Of a DNA stretch of 42,564 nt, positions 33,836-42,472 are shown piece after piece; within the stretch, counting starts at the first letter, position 1, and every line of letters begins with the position of its first letter. Location: NCBI RefSeq assembly GCF_002802985.1, contig NZ_NVPT01000022.1, forward strand, positions 1 through 42,564. The letters run 5' to 3'. Both the position numbers and the translations under genes were made by a program. Under the pieces are notes generated by a model, which saw nothing but the letters and a program-made list of their open reading frames with translations, did no database searches and had not been told where the DNA came from. The DNA is from Geodermatophilus chilensis. Its GTDB lineage: Bacteria; Actinomycetota; Actinomycetes; Mycobacteriales; Geodermatophilaceae.

Positions 33836-35083
33836 GTGCAGACCGCCGACCCGGCGACCGGACCCGGCTCCCCACGCCGGTGGTGGGTGGTGCTCGCGCC
33901 CGCCGCCGCGCTGGTGCTGGCCGCGCTCTGCCTGCGCGCGCCGTTCTCCGCCGTCGGTCCGGTGCTCGGCGAGCTGGGCACCGAGCTGTCCGTGCCGCAG
34001 GCCGCGCTGTCGGTGCTGCCCGCGCTCCCCCTGGTCTGCTTCGGCCTGGTCTCCCCCGTCGCGCCCGCGCTGGCCGCGCGGCTCGGCGTCCAGCGCGCCG
34101 TCCTGGCCGGCCTCGCCGTGCTCGCCGTCGGGATCGCGCTGCGCACCGCCGGCACCTGGGGCCTCTACGCCGGCACCGTGCTGCTGTCGGCCGGCATCGC
34201 GGTGGGCAACGTGCTCGTACCGGCCGCCGCGCGGGCCGCGTACGGCGACCGCGCGGCACCGGTGCTGGGCGCGGCGACGGCGTCGATGGGGTTCTCCGCC
34301 AGCCTCGGCGCCGGGCTGGCCCAGCCGCTGGCCAGCGCGACCGGCAGCGCGGTCGCCGGGCTCACCGTGTGGCTGGCACCGGTGCTGGTCGCGGCCGCCG
34401 CGATGGCGCTGCTGGCCCGGCGCCGCCGTCCCGCGTCCGGCCCGCGGGTGGCCGGGCCGCCGGTGGTCGCCGTCCTGCGCGACCGGGTGGCGCTGGCGGT
34501 GACGGTCTTCTTCGGCCTCCAGTCGCTGGCCTTCTACGTGATGCTCACCTGGCTGGCCGACGTCCTGGAGGACGACGCCGGCACGTCCGCGGTGACCGCG
34601 GGAGCTCTCGTGGCCGTCGCGGCCGCGTTCGGCGCGCCGTGCGCGCTCGTCGTCCCGCCCCTGGCGGCGCGGGCCCGCTCCCAGGTCGGGTGGGTGGTCG
34701 GCGCGACGCTGCTGTCGGCCGTCGGCATCGTCGGGCTGCTCATCGCACCCACGGCGGCCCCGGCGGTGTGGGCGGTGCTGTGGGGCCTGGGCACGGGGAC
34801 GGCGTTCCCGCTGGCGCTGACGCTGGTGCTGCTGCGCACCCGCGACGCCGCCCAGACCGGCCGGCTGTCAGCGGCCGCGCAGAGCGTCGGGTACCTGCTG
34901 GCCGCGACCGGCCCGCTGGCGGTCGGGCTGCTGCACGACGCGACCGGCGGGTGGCGCGCGGGCCTGGGCGTGCTGATGGTCCTGCAAGGCCTCCAGCTCG
35001 CGGCCGGGCTGTACGCCGGCCGGCCGCGGCTGGTGACCGAGGGGCCCGTGGCGGCCGCCAGCACTGCGGCTGCCCGCCACTGA
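33836..35083 (+). CDS. MFS transporter, CynX/NimT-like
   Basis: 415 residues from GTG 33836 (GGAGGA 7 nt upstream). Twelve hydrophobic segments are visible. The N-terminal helix and loop LAALCLRAPFSAVGPVLGEL matches the LRPxxxxVGPLL-type signature of the cyanate (CynX)/2-nitroimidazole (NimT) branch. A central helix block reads FFGLQSLAFYVMLTWLADVL, also typical of that branch. It lies 74 nt after pxpC on the same strand and may be in the same operon as a second carrier, perhaps for amino-acid-like acids. The substrate is unknown. Confidence 0.85.
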   Translation: MQTADPATGPGSPRRWWVVLAPAAALVLAALCLRAPFSAVGPVLGELGTELSVPQAALSVLPALPLVCFGLVSPVAPALAARLGVQRAVLAGLAVLAVGIALRTAGTWGLYAGTVLLSAGIAVGNVLVPAAARAAYGDRAAPVLGAATASMGFSASLGAGLAQPLASATGSAVAGLTVWLAPVLVAAAAMALLARRRRPASGPRVAGPPVVAVLRDRVALAVTVFFGLQSLAFYVMLTWLADVLEDDAGTSAVTAGALVAVAAAFGAPCALVVPPLAARARSQVGWVVGATLLSAVGIVGLLIAPTAAPAVWAVLWGLGTGTAFPLALTLVLLRTRDAAQTGRLSAAAQSVGYLLAATGPLAVGLLHDATGGWRAGLGVLMVLQGLQLAAGLYAGRPRLVTEGPVAAASTAAARH

Positions 35084-35253
35084 CGTCGTCGCTCGTCGTC
35101 GGCTCGGACAGCGGATCCGCCCTGGTGGCCGGCTGGACGACGGGAGGTCGACGGCGCACGCGACCAGTACGCGACCCAGCCGGTGCTGTGGCGTCCCGCC
35201 GTCTCTGACCGGGTCAGTGGAGCCCCGCTCATGGCACGAGAACTGTCGTACCC

Positions 35254-35267
35254 CGTACGTATGTTCG
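35254..35267 (+). promoter_or_regulatory. SOS-box-like (LexA) site overlapping the -10 of the HNH gene
   Basis: CGTAC-GTAT-GTTCG matches the actinobacterial SOS core CGAAC-N4-GTTCG with one change. Within it, TATGTT (35260-35265) is a good -10 hexamer exactly 6 nt before ATG 35272, and no Shine-Dalgarno is present. The gene is probably leaderless and LexA-repressed. Confidence 0.6.
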
Positions 35268-35271
35268 GGTC

Positions 35272-36764
35272 ATGGGTCGGATGTGGGGTCAGCAGGCGGT
35301 GGAGGAGCTGCTGGTCGACTGGTCGGTGGCCCAGCCGCTGCCCGACCGCCGGCTGCCGGTGTCGCTGCTGACCCGGGAGCAGAAGGCCGCGGAGTTGCAG
35401 CGGGTGCAGGCCCGCCGGGCGATGGACGCCGCGTACGAGGCGGAGCTGGTGCTGGGGCTGGCCGACGACACCCCGGACACCCTGGATCCGCCGGCGGACC
35501 AGCCGGGTGCGCGGCGGGGGTCGTGGGCGCCGGAGCCCGAGCTGCCCGGGGTGTCGCAGTTCTTTTCCGCCGAGCTGGCGATGGTGCTCAACTGCGGCCG
35601 CCGCAGCGCGGCGAATCTGGCGCGGCGGGCCTGGACCTACCGGGAGCACCTGCCCGCCACCTGGGCGGCGCTGGCCGCCGGTGCGCTGGACGAGCCCCGG
35701 GCGAAGGTGCTCGCCGACGTGCTCGGCCTGACCTCCCCCGCGCTCGCCCGGCAGATCGAGGCGCAGCTGCTGGGCGAGGCCAGCGACCTGTCGACCGGCC
35801 GGCTGCGCGCCCGGGCGCTGGCGCTGCTGCTCAAGCTGGACGCCGACGCCGTCGACGCCCGCCGCAAGGACGCCAAGCGGCAGGCCGACGTGCGCACCTA
35901 TCCCTCGCAGCTGGAGGGCATGGCCACCCTGGCCGCCGAGCTGCCCGCCGACGAGGCCGCCGAGGCCTACGACCTGATCGACCAGCTGGCCCGGATGGCC
36001 AAGGCCGACGGCGATGACCGGCCGATCGGTCAGATCCGGGCCGAGGTCTGCTTCCTGCTGCTGCGCCGCCCCGCCGACCACGGCCTGCCCGGCGTCACCG
36101 CAAGGGTGACGGTGACCGCCGCCCTGGACGCCCTGGAGGGCACCGCGGCCACGCCGGGATCGGTGAACGGCCTGCCGATCACCGCCCGGCACGTCCGCGA
36201 ACTGCTGGCCCGCCTCGGCGCGCTGGGCCTGCGCGCCCCCGAGGGCGGGTCGCTGACCTGCGCGCTCACCGACGGCGACGGGCGGCTGCTGGCCACCACC
36301 ACCCCCGAGCAGCTGGCCCGCGCCGCCGCGGCTGCCCCGACCACCCCAACCGCGACTGCGGCTGCCCGGTGCTGGACCGGCCGCCGCCGACCGAGGCCTA
36401 CGTACCCACCGCCGCCCAGCACGCCTTCGTCACCACCCGCGACCGGGCCTGCCGCTTCCCCAACTGCGGGCAGCGGGTCGGCTGGGCCGACCGCGACCAC
36501 GTCATCCCGCACGCCTGCGGCGGGGCCACCGACTGCGCCAACCTCTGCTGCCTGTGCCGCAGCCACCACCGCCTCAAGACCCACGCCCGCGGCTGGACCT
36601 TCACCATGGACCCCGACGGCACCCTGCACGTCACCACACCATCCGGCGTCACCCGCACCACCCGACCACCCGGGATGCGGCCACCGGCACCTGAACCGCC
36701 GGAGAGAGACGGCGCTCCACGGCCGGACCCACCTCCCCAGGACACCGATCCCCCGCCCTTCTGA
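35272..36764 (+). pseudogene. DUF222/HNH endonuclease (13E12 repeat family), frameshifted
   Basis: From ATG 35272 the frame encodes the DUF222 region (VSLLTREQKAAELQRVQARR, ELAMVLNCGRRSAANLARRA, HLPATWAALAAGALDEPRAK, LEGMATLAAELPADEAAEAY, GLPITARHVRELLARLGALG) up to TTPEQLARAAA near 36330. The homologous text then jumps to frame +2: GCPDHPNRDCGCPVLDRPPP, TEAYVPTAAQHAFVTTRDRA, CRFPNCGQRVGWADRDHVIP, HACGGATDCANLCCLCRSHH, RLKTH, ending at the TGA at 36764. The HNH residues (DHVIPH, N, HHRL) and CRFPNC are all in the second frame. A one-base loss around 36322-36331, in GCCGCCGCGG, splits an otherwise full-length gene of about 497 residues. It may be a pseudogene, a sequencing error or a site of ribosomal frameshifting. 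Such proteins are multicopy in actinobacteria; their targets are unknown. Confidence 0.88.
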
Positions 36765-36778
36765 CCAGCCGGAACCAC

Positions 36779-36840
36779 GTGTCGGCTCGTCGCCGTGTCG
36801 GCTGGTCGCCATGTCGACGAACCGACACGGCGGCCAGCCG
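36779..36840. repeat. Tandem 16-mers running into a long hairpin, just after the HNH gene
   Basis: GTGTCGGCTCGTCGCC (36779-36794) and GTGTCGGCTGGTCGCC (36795-36810) differ at one base. CGGCTGGTCGCCATGTCG (36799-36816), a 6-nt loop ACGAAC and CGACACGGCGGCCAGCCG (36823-36840) form an 18-bp stem with one G-T and one mismatch. It starts 15 nt after the HNH stop. It could be a terminator, or an element associated with the endonuclease. Confidence 0.7.
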
Positions 36841-37021
36841 ATGACGCCTGGCCACCTTGGGTGGACTCCTGGGAGCCTCGGGTGCGACAGGTCGTGCCGC
36901 GGTAGGCGGTGTTCGCCTGAGCGGCCCACTGAGGGACACCCGCCGCCAGTCAGGGCTGACGCTGATCGACGGCGGAGTGGATGGGACTCAGGGCGTGACG
37001 GGACATCCTCCGCGGGACGCC

Positions 37022-37378
37022 GTGGGCATCCGGCCGCTGACGAGCAGCGAACTCTTGCTTCTCGGTGCGCTCCTCCGCCATGACTTCCTGGGCGTCGAAG
37101 CACCGCGCGTGCAGGCACGCCAAGTGAGCGCGTCGCCCGGCTGCAGCTGCGGGTGCGGGACCCTGCACCTGCACGTGCCCGACACCGTGCCGCGCTCATC
37201 GGCGAGCAGCCCCGTGCCAGTCGAGGGCACGGTGGTCGGTGCGAACGGCGAGCCGATCGGTGGCCTCCTCCTGTTCGTCGACGGCGGCCGGCTGTCTGGG
37301 CTGGAGGTGTACTCCCTCGACGACGACCCGCTGCCGCTGCCACCTCCGGCGCACGTGCGGTGGCAGACGGCCGCGTAA
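37022..37378 (+). CDS. Small conserved actinobacterial protein with a CSCGC motif, unknown
   Basis: 118 residues if started at GTG 37022; GTG 36995 and ATG 36857 are in-frame alternatives, and no ribosome site decides clearly. The sequence begins VGIRPLTSSELLLLGALLRH, followed by DFLGVEAPRVQARQVSASPG, CSCGCGTLHLHVPDT and GGLLLFVDGGRLSGLEVYSL ending near PPPAHVRW. This layout (short helix, cysteine cluster, two beta strands with VDGGRLSGLE) recalls a family of ~120-residue hypothetical proteins common in actinobacteria. The C-S-C-G-C cluster may bind a metal. No function can be given. Region 36841-37021 before it shows nothing else supportable. Confidence 0.65.
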   Translation: MGIRPLTSSELLLLGALLRHDFLGVEAPRVQARQVSASPGCSCGCGTLHLHVPDTVPRSSASSPVPVEGTVVGANGEPIGGLLLFVDGGRLSGLEVYSLDDDPLPLPPPAHVRWQTAA

Positions 37379-37459
37379 GTCGGCGGACGAAGCCTCACCT
37401 CGTCCCATGACCCCGGTTTCCCTGAGGCCCCCTCCAGGACGGCGTTGCCTGACGTGGCA

Positions 37460-38920
37460 TCAGAAGGGGTAGGCGGGCAGGTCGCCGCGCAGGGTCACCC
37501 ACTGGGTCTCGGTGAACGCCTCGATGTTGGCCTGCGGACCGCCGTGCCGGGAGCCGGTGCCCGACGCCCCAACCCCGCCGAACGGGGCCACGGCCTCGTC
37601 GTTGACCGTCTGGTCGTTGATGTGCACCAGGCCCGAGGGGATCCGCTCGGCCAGCTGCAGGCCGGCGTAGACGTCGCGGGTGAGGATGCCGAGCGACAGC
37701 CCGTACTCGGTGCCGCGGGCCAGCTCCACGACCTGGTCGAGGCTGGAGAACGGGGTCACCGGGGCGACCGGGCCGAAGATCTCCTCCCGGTAGGCGGGCG
37801 CCTCGACCGGGACGTCGCCGAGCACGGTGGGCCGGTAGAACAGCCCCTCGAAGGTGCCGCCGGTGCGCAGCGTCGCCCCGCCGTCGACGCTGCTCGTGAC
37901 CAGGCCGTGCACCCGGTCGCGCTGGCCGGCGTCGATGAGCGGACCGAGCGCCACCTGCTCGCGGAACGGGTCGCCGACCGGCAGCTTCTCGACCTTCTCG
38001 GTGAGGACGGCGGTGTACTCCTCGGCGATCGACTCGTGCACCAGGTGCCGGCTGGTGGCCATGCAGATCTGGCCCTGGTGGGCGAAGGTGCCCCAGGCCC
38101 CCACCGAGGCCGCCGCGGTCACGTCGACGTCGGGCAGCACGATCAGCGCGGAGTTGCCGCCGAGCTCCAGGTGCGCGCGCTTGAGGTGCTGGCCCGCCAG
38201 GGCGCCGACCGCGCGGCCGGCCCTCGTCGAGCCGGTGAACGCGATGACCCGCACCGGCGGGGCCGTCACCAGCGCCTCGCCGACGTCCGCGCCGCCGGGC
38301 AGCACCTGCAGCACGCCGGCCGGCAGGCCAGCCTCCTCGAAGACGCGGGCGAAGAGCACGCCGCCGGAGACGGCGGTGCGGGGGTCGGGCTTGAGGACGA
38401 CGGCGTTGCCGAGCGCCAGGGCCGGGGCGATCGCCCGGATGGCCAGGATGGTCGGCACGTTGAACGGCGCGATGACGCCGACGACGCCGGCCGGCACCCG
38501 ACGGGCGAAGGACAGCCGCGGCGCACCGGTGCGCAGCAGCTCGCCGTACGGGTGGCTCGGCAGCGCCGAGGCCTCGTAGCACTCGGCCGCGGTGGTGTGC
38601 ACCTGGAAGTCGCCGAACGGCTGGACGGCGCCGGTCTCGCGGGCCAGCCAGCCCCTGATCTCCTCCGCGTTCGCCTCGAGCACCTCACCGGCGCGGCGGA
38701 GCACCCGCGCGCGGTCCTCGAACGGCAGCGCCGCCCACGCCCGCTGCGCCTCGACCGCCCGGTCCGCCGCGGCAGCGACGTCCTCCGGGGTCGCCTTCCC
38801 GACCGCGCCGACGACGTCCCCCGTCGCGGGCTCCACCACGTCGTAGGTGCCGCCCGACCCGTCGGTCCAGGCGCCGGTCCAGAGCTTGCCCTGCCACGCG
38901 CCGTCGTCCAGCAGTGCCAT
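37460..38920 (-). CDS. Aldehyde dehydrogenase, benzaldehyde/vanillin-dehydrogenase type
   Basis: 486 residues from ATG 38920. The catalytic residues are E252 (LELGGNSAL) and C286 ([11 protein letters not shown]). The cofactor segment is [20 protein letters not shown] and [14 protein letters not shown], and [12 protein letters not shown] follows. The closing motif is [20 protein letters not shown]. The start [20 protein letters not shown] and the C-terminal [13 protein letters not shown] are those of NAD-dependent benzaldehyde or vanillin dehydrogenases. It would oxidise an aromatic aldehyde to the acid, which could feed the protocatechuate genes at the right end of the window. It diverges from pgi with 114 nt between the starts. 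Confidence 0.92.
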   Translation of the reverse strand: MALLDDGAWQGKLWTGAWTDGSGGTYDVVEPATGDVVGAVGKATPEDVAAAADRAVEAQRAWAALPFEDRARVLRRAGEVLEANAEEIRGWLARETGAVQPFGDFQVHTTAAECYEASALPSHPYGELLRTGAPRLSFARRVPAGVVGVIAPFNVPTILAIRAIAPALALGNAVVLKPDPRTAVSGGVLFARVFEEAGLPAGVLQVLPGGADVGEALVTAPPVRVIAFTGSTRAGRAVGALAGQHLKRAHLELGGNSALIVLPDVDVTAAASVGAWGTFAHQGQICMATSRHLVHESIAEEYTAVLTEKVEKLPVGDPFREQVALGPLIDAGQRDRVHGLVTSSVDGGATLRTGGTFEGLFYRPTVLGDVPVEAPAYREEIFGPVAPVTPFSSLDQVVELARGTEYGLSLGILTRDVYAGLQLAERIPSGLVHINDQTVNDEAVAPFGGVGASGTGSRHGGPQANIEAFTETQWVTLRGDLPAYPF

Positions 38921-39034
38921 GTCCGTGTCCGTCCTCTCGTCCGGGCGGCGGGTCCCGGAGTCGCCCCGGGGGCCGCCTCCCGGCAGGGTAGGTGCGTCGG
39001 CAGCCGATCCGTCGGCTGGGAGCAGGAGGGGTCC

Positions 39035-40696
39035 ATGGGCATCACGAACAGCGCGGAGTGGCAGGCACTCGCCGAGCACCACCGCGCGGTGGGCGACCGG
39101 CACCTGCGCGAGCTGTTCGCCGAGGACCCGCAGCGGGGCACCGAGCTGGTGGTCACCGCCGGCGACCTGTACCTCGACTACTCCAAGAACCGGCTGACCC
39201 GCGAGACGGTGCGGCTGCTCGCGGCGCTGGCCGAGCGGGTCGACCTGCGCGGGCGCACCGAGGCGATGTTCCGCGGGGAGCACGTCAACGCCACGGAGGA
39301 CCGCGCCGTCCTGCACGTGGCGCTGCGCGACCCGCGCACCAGCGGCCTGGTCGTCGACGGGCACGACGTCAACGCCGAGGTGCACGAGGTGCTCGGCCGG
39401 ATGGCCGACTTCGCCGACCGGGTGCGCAGCGGGGCCTGGACCGGGCACACCGGCGAGCGGATCCGCGCCGTGGTGAACATCGGCATCGGCGGCTCGGACC
39501 TCGGGCCGGCCATGGCCTACCTCGCGCTGCGCGACCACTCCGACCGGTCGCTGACCTTCCGCTTCGTCTCCAACATCGACCCGACCGACCTCGCCGAGGC
39601 CACCCGCGACCTCGACCCGGCCACCACGCTGTTCATCGTGGCGTCGAAGACCTTCACCACCCAGGAGACGCTGACCAACGCGAAGGAGGCCCGCCGCTGG
39701 CTGGTCGAGGGCCTGGCATCCGGAGGACAGGGCGGCGACCAGGACGCCGTCGCGAAGCACTTCGTCGCCGTCTCCACCAACGCCGAGAAGGTCGCCGAGT
39801 TCGGCATCGACACCGCCAACATGTTCGGCTTCTGGGACTGGGTCGGCGGCCGGTACTCCTTCACCTCGGCGATCGGGCTCTCGCTCATGGTGGCGATCGG
39901 CCCGGAGCAGTACCGCGAGATGCTCGACGGCTTCCACACGGTCGACGAGCACTTCCGCACCGCGCCGTACGAGGAGAACCTGCCGGCCCTGCTCGGGCTG
40001 ATCTCGGTCTGGTACGTCGACTTCTTCGGCGCCCAGAGCCAGGCGGTGCTGCCTTACTCGCAGTACCTGGCGCGCTTCCCCGCCTACCTGCAGCAGCTGT
40101 GCATGGAGTCCAACGGCAAGTCGGTCACCCTCGGCGGCTCCCCGGTCGACGTCGCCACCGGGGAGATCGTGTGGGGCGAGCCGGGCACCAACGGGCAGCA
40201 CGCCTTCTACCAGCTGCTGCACCAGGGCACGCTGCTCGTCCCGGCCGACTTCATCGGTTTCGCGCAGCCCGACGACCTCGCCCACGACAGGGGCCTCGAC
40301 GGCATGCACGACCTGTTCCTGGCCAACTTCCTCGCCCAGCCGCGCGCGCTGGCCTTCGGCCGCACGGCCGAGGAGGTCGCTGCCGAGGGGACGGCGCCGG
40401 ACGTCGTCCCGCACAAGGTGATGCCGGGCAACCACCCGTCCAACGCGATCGTGGCGCCCAAGCTGACGCCGTCGGTGCTGGGGCAGCTCGTCGCCGCCTA
40501 CGAGCACCGGGTCTTCACCCAGGGCGTCGTGTGGGGCATCAACTCCTTCGATCAGTGGGGCGTGGAGCTCGGCAAGGTCATGGCCAACCAGCTGGCGCCC
40601 AAGCTGCAGAGCGAGTCCGCGCCGGAATACGACGCGGACTCCTCGACCGACGCGCTCGTCCGCTACCTGCGCGAGGGCCGCGGCCGGCCGGCCTGA
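39035..40696 (+). CDS. pgi: Glucose-6-phosphate isomerase
   Basis: 553 residues from ATG 39035 (AGGAGGGG 5-6 nt upstream). It interconverts glucose 6-phosphate and fructose 6-phosphate in the cytoplasm. Family blocks: [130 protein letters not shown] and [20 protein letters not shown]. The catalytic Glu (MESNGK), His (GQHAFYQ) and Lys (VELGKV) positions are all present. Length is normal. It is a housekeeping gene flanked by aromatic-catabolism genes and shows no link to them. Confidence 0.97.
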   Translation: MGITNSAEWQALAEHHRAVGDRHLRELFAEDPQRGTELVVTAGDLYLDYSKNRLTRETVRLLAALAERVDLRGRTEAMFRGEHVNATEDRAVLHVALRDPRTSGLVVDGHDVNAEVHEVLGRMADFADRVRSGAWTGHTGERIRAVVNIGIGGSDLGPAMAYLALRDHSDRSLTFRFVSNIDPTDLAEATRDLDPATTLFIVASKTFTTQETLTNAKEARRWLVEGLASGGQGGDQDAVAKHFVAVSTNAEKVAEFGIDTANMFGFWDWVGGRYSFTSAIGLSLMVAIGPEQYREMLDGFHTVDEHFRTAPYEENLPALLGLISVWYVDFFGAQSQAVLPYSQYLARFPAYLQQLCMESNGKSVTLGGSPVDVATGEIVWGEPGTNGQHAFYQLLHQGTLLVPADFIGFAQPDDLAHDRGLDGMHDLFLANFLAQPRALAFGRTAEEVAAEGTAPDVVPHKVMPGNHPSNAIVAPKLTPSVLGQLVAAYEHRVFTQGVVWGINSFDQWGVELGKVMANQLAPKLQSESAPEYDADSSTDALVRYLREGRGRPA

Positions 40697-40716
40697 GGGG
40701 GTGGCGCGAGGCCCGC

Positions 40717-41118
40717 TCAGGCCCCGCCGCGCAGCTCCTCGAGGATGGGCCCGGCGACCTTGAACGCGTGGTTCGCCGCCGGCACGCCGGCGTAGACCGC
40801 CGCGTGCTGCAGCACCTCGGCGATCTCCTCGTCGGACAGGCCGTTGTTCTTCGCCGCGCGCACGTGCAGCGCGAACTCGTCCCAGTGCCGCAGCGCGATC
40901 GTGATCGACAGCGTCATCAGGCTGCGGTCGCGGCGGGCCAGGCCGGGCCGCTGCCAGACGTCGCCCCAGGCCACCCGGGTGATGAAGTCCTGGAAGTCGG
41001 CGGTGAAGGGCGTCGTGCCGGCCACCGCGCGGTCGACCCAGGCGTCGCCGAGCACCTCGCGCCGGGTGCGCATGCCGGCGTCCCGGCGGGCGTCGTCGGT
41101 GTCGGGCGGCTCGCTCAC
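40717..41118 (-). CDS. pcaC: 4-carboxymuconolactone decarboxylase
   Basis: 133 residues from GTG 41118, overlapping the pcaD stop by 4 nt. It is the single-domain PcaC type (CMD family): MRTRREVLGDAWVDRAV, DFQDFITRVAWGDVWQRPGL, RRDRSLMTLSITIALRHWDE, FALHVRAAKNNGLSDEEIAE, VLQHAAVYAGVPAANHAFKV. It decarboxylates 4-carboxymuconolactone to 3-oxoadipate enol-lactone in the protocatechuate branch of the beta-ketoadipate pathway. In some actinobacteria PcaC and PcaD are fused as PcaL; here they are separate, overlapping genes. It converges with pgi (20 nt between the stops). Confidence 0.94.
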   Translation of the reverse strand: MSEPPDTDDARRDAGMRTRREVLGDAWVDRAVAGTTPFTADFQDFITRVAWGDVWQRPGLARRDRSLMTLSITIALRHWDEFALHVRAAKNNGLSDEEIAEVLQHAAVYAGVPAANHAFKVAGPILEELRGGA

Positions 41119-41921
41119 GCGTGTCCGCCCGCGGCTGTGTCGATACGGCCGGGTCCTGCCGCGTCCAGGTGGCCGAGCAGCGCGCCGGTGACCTCCAGCG
41201 GCTGCTCCAGGTTCGGCAGGTGCGCGCCCGGGCTCACCGACACCAGCGAGGCGCCGGCGATGCCGTCGACGATGGCCTGCTGGTGCGGGGGCGGCAGCGC
41301 CGGGTCCTCGGCGCCCGAGACCACCAGCGTCGGCGCGGTGATCCGCCCGAGGTCCTCCCGGAGGTCCACGGCGGCCACCACCTCGCAGCAGAGCGCGTAG
41401 CCCTCGTCGTCGGCCGCGACGATCATCGCCTCCAGCCGCGCCACCAGATCCGGGTGCTCGGCCGCGTACGCCGGCGTCAGCCAGCGGCTGACCACGGTCG
41501 GCGCCAGCGGCGCCGTCCCGCCGGCGCGGGCCGCGGCGGCCCGGTCGAGGAAGCCCTGCGGGTCGGGCTTGGCCGACGTCGCCAGGGCGACGAGCCGGTC
41601 CACCCGCGCGGGCTCGCGCGCCGCCAGCCGCATCGCCGTCATCCCGCCCAGCGAGAGCCCGGCGACGTGCGCCCGCCGCACGCCCAGCCGGTCCAGCAGC
41701 GCGACCACGTCGTCCACCAGGTCGTCGAGCGTGTAGGGCTCCGCGGGGGACGGCGAGTCGCCGTGGCCGCGGGTGTCATAGGTGACCACCCGGTAGCGCT
41801 CGGCCAGCGCCGGGACCTGCGGATCCCACATGCCGCGGGTGGCCCCGAGCGAGTTGGAGAGGACGACGACCGGCGCGTCGGCCGGCCCGTCCTCGGTGTA
41901 CGAGACCTCGACGGCCGTCAT
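41115..41921 (-). CDS. pcaD: 3-oxoadipate enol-lactonase
   Basis: 268 residues from ATG 41921, overlapping the pcaB stop (ATGA). The alpha/beta-hydrolase triad is visible: Ser in VAGLSLGGMTAMRLA, Asp in SGAEDPALPPPHQ and His in SPGAHLPNLEQP. The N-terminal LSNSLGATRGMWDPQVPALA and YDTRGHGDSPSPAEPYTLDD are characteristic of PcaD. It hydrolyses 3-oxoadipate enol-lactone to 3-oxoadipate, directly after PcaC in the pathway. The last 15 residues are a short Ala/Gly tail. Confidence 0.95.
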   Translation of the reverse strand: MTAVEVSYTEDGPADAPVVVLSNSLGATRGMWDPQVPALAERYRVVTYDTRGHGDSPSPAEPYTLDDLVDDVVALLDRLGVRRAHVAGLSLGGMTAMRLAAREPARVDRLVALATSAKPDPQGFLDRAAAARAGGTAPLAPTVVSRWLTPAYAAEHPDLVARLEAMIVAADDEGYALCCEVVAAVDLREDLGRITAPTLVVSGAEDPALPPPHQQAIVDGIAGASLVSVSPGAHLPNLEQPLEVTGALLGHLDAAGPGRIDTAAGGHA

Positions 41922-42472
41922 GGGCGTCCCTCCGTGAGTGCGGCGTGCTCGATCAGTGCGGCGTCCACCTGGGCGCCGGCCTCCCCGACGTCGGGTGTAC
42001 CGGCGGCGAGCACCGCCCGCACGTCGACGTCGGTGCGGGCGGCGACCACCTCGGCCAGGGGCCGGCCGCTGTCGCGGGCCTCGCGGACGGCGGCGGCCGC
42101 GGCGTCGTGCGCCGCGCCCCTGCCGAGGGTGGGTGTCAGCGCCTCGGCGAGCGCGCCGGCCAGCGGGCCCTCCGCGGCGGCCGCGGCGGTGGCGGCCATG
42201 CGGGCGGGATCGGGGCGCAGCCCGCGCAGTCCCTCGGCCAGCCAGGACGCCGCCGACCCCACGGTGGTGAGCAGCTCGGTCAGCGCCGGCCACTCGCTGT
42301 GCCAGGCCCCGGCGGCGCGCTCGTGCTCCTGCTCCATCGCCGACAGCAGCGTGGCGACCAGCCCCGGCGCGCGGCGGGCGCAGGCCCGCGCGGAGATGGC
42401 AGCGACCGGGTTGCGCTTGTGCGGCATCGCCGACGACCCGCCCCGCCCCTCCCCCCCCCTCGCCTCCGCCGC
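41918..42472 (-). CDS. pcaB: 3-carboxy-cis,cis-muconate cycloisomerase, 5' part missing
   Basis: The readable C-terminal part carries the fumarase/aspartase superfamily signature GRGGSSAMPHKRNPVAA, followed by SAMEQEHERAAGAWHSEWPA, LTELLTTVGSAASWLAEGLR, TLGRGAAHDAAAAAVREARD and LAEVVAARTDVDVRAVL. It lactonises 3-carboxymuconate to 4-carboxymuconolactone, the step before PcaC. About 185 of roughly 450 residues are present. Reading upstream, the frame passes through an odd G run and meets a TGA at 42473-42475, where the DNA becomes AT-rich. The break is likely a contig-end artefact, not a truncated gene. It is the first visible gene of the pcaB-pcaD-pcaC operon. Confidence 0.9.
   Translation of the reverse strand, partial: AAEARGGEGRGGSSAMPHKRNPVAAISARACARRAPGLVATLLSAMEQEHERAAGAWHSEWPALTELLTTVGSAASWLAEGLRGLRPDPARMAATAAAAAEGPLAGALAEALTPTLGRGAAHDAAAAAVREARDSGRPLAEVVAARTDVDVRAVLAAGTPDVGEAGAQVDAALIEHAALTEGRP

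Noticed and set aside
35206-35216. Perfect small palindrome TGACCGGGTCA before the HNH gene
   Set aside because: Eleven bases is too short in GC-rich DNA to call an operator without a second copy.
38921-40507. An N-terminal extension of the aldehyde dehydrogenase frame through pgi
   Set aside because: The extension is antisense to pgi motifs, and ATG 38920 gives the normal family length.
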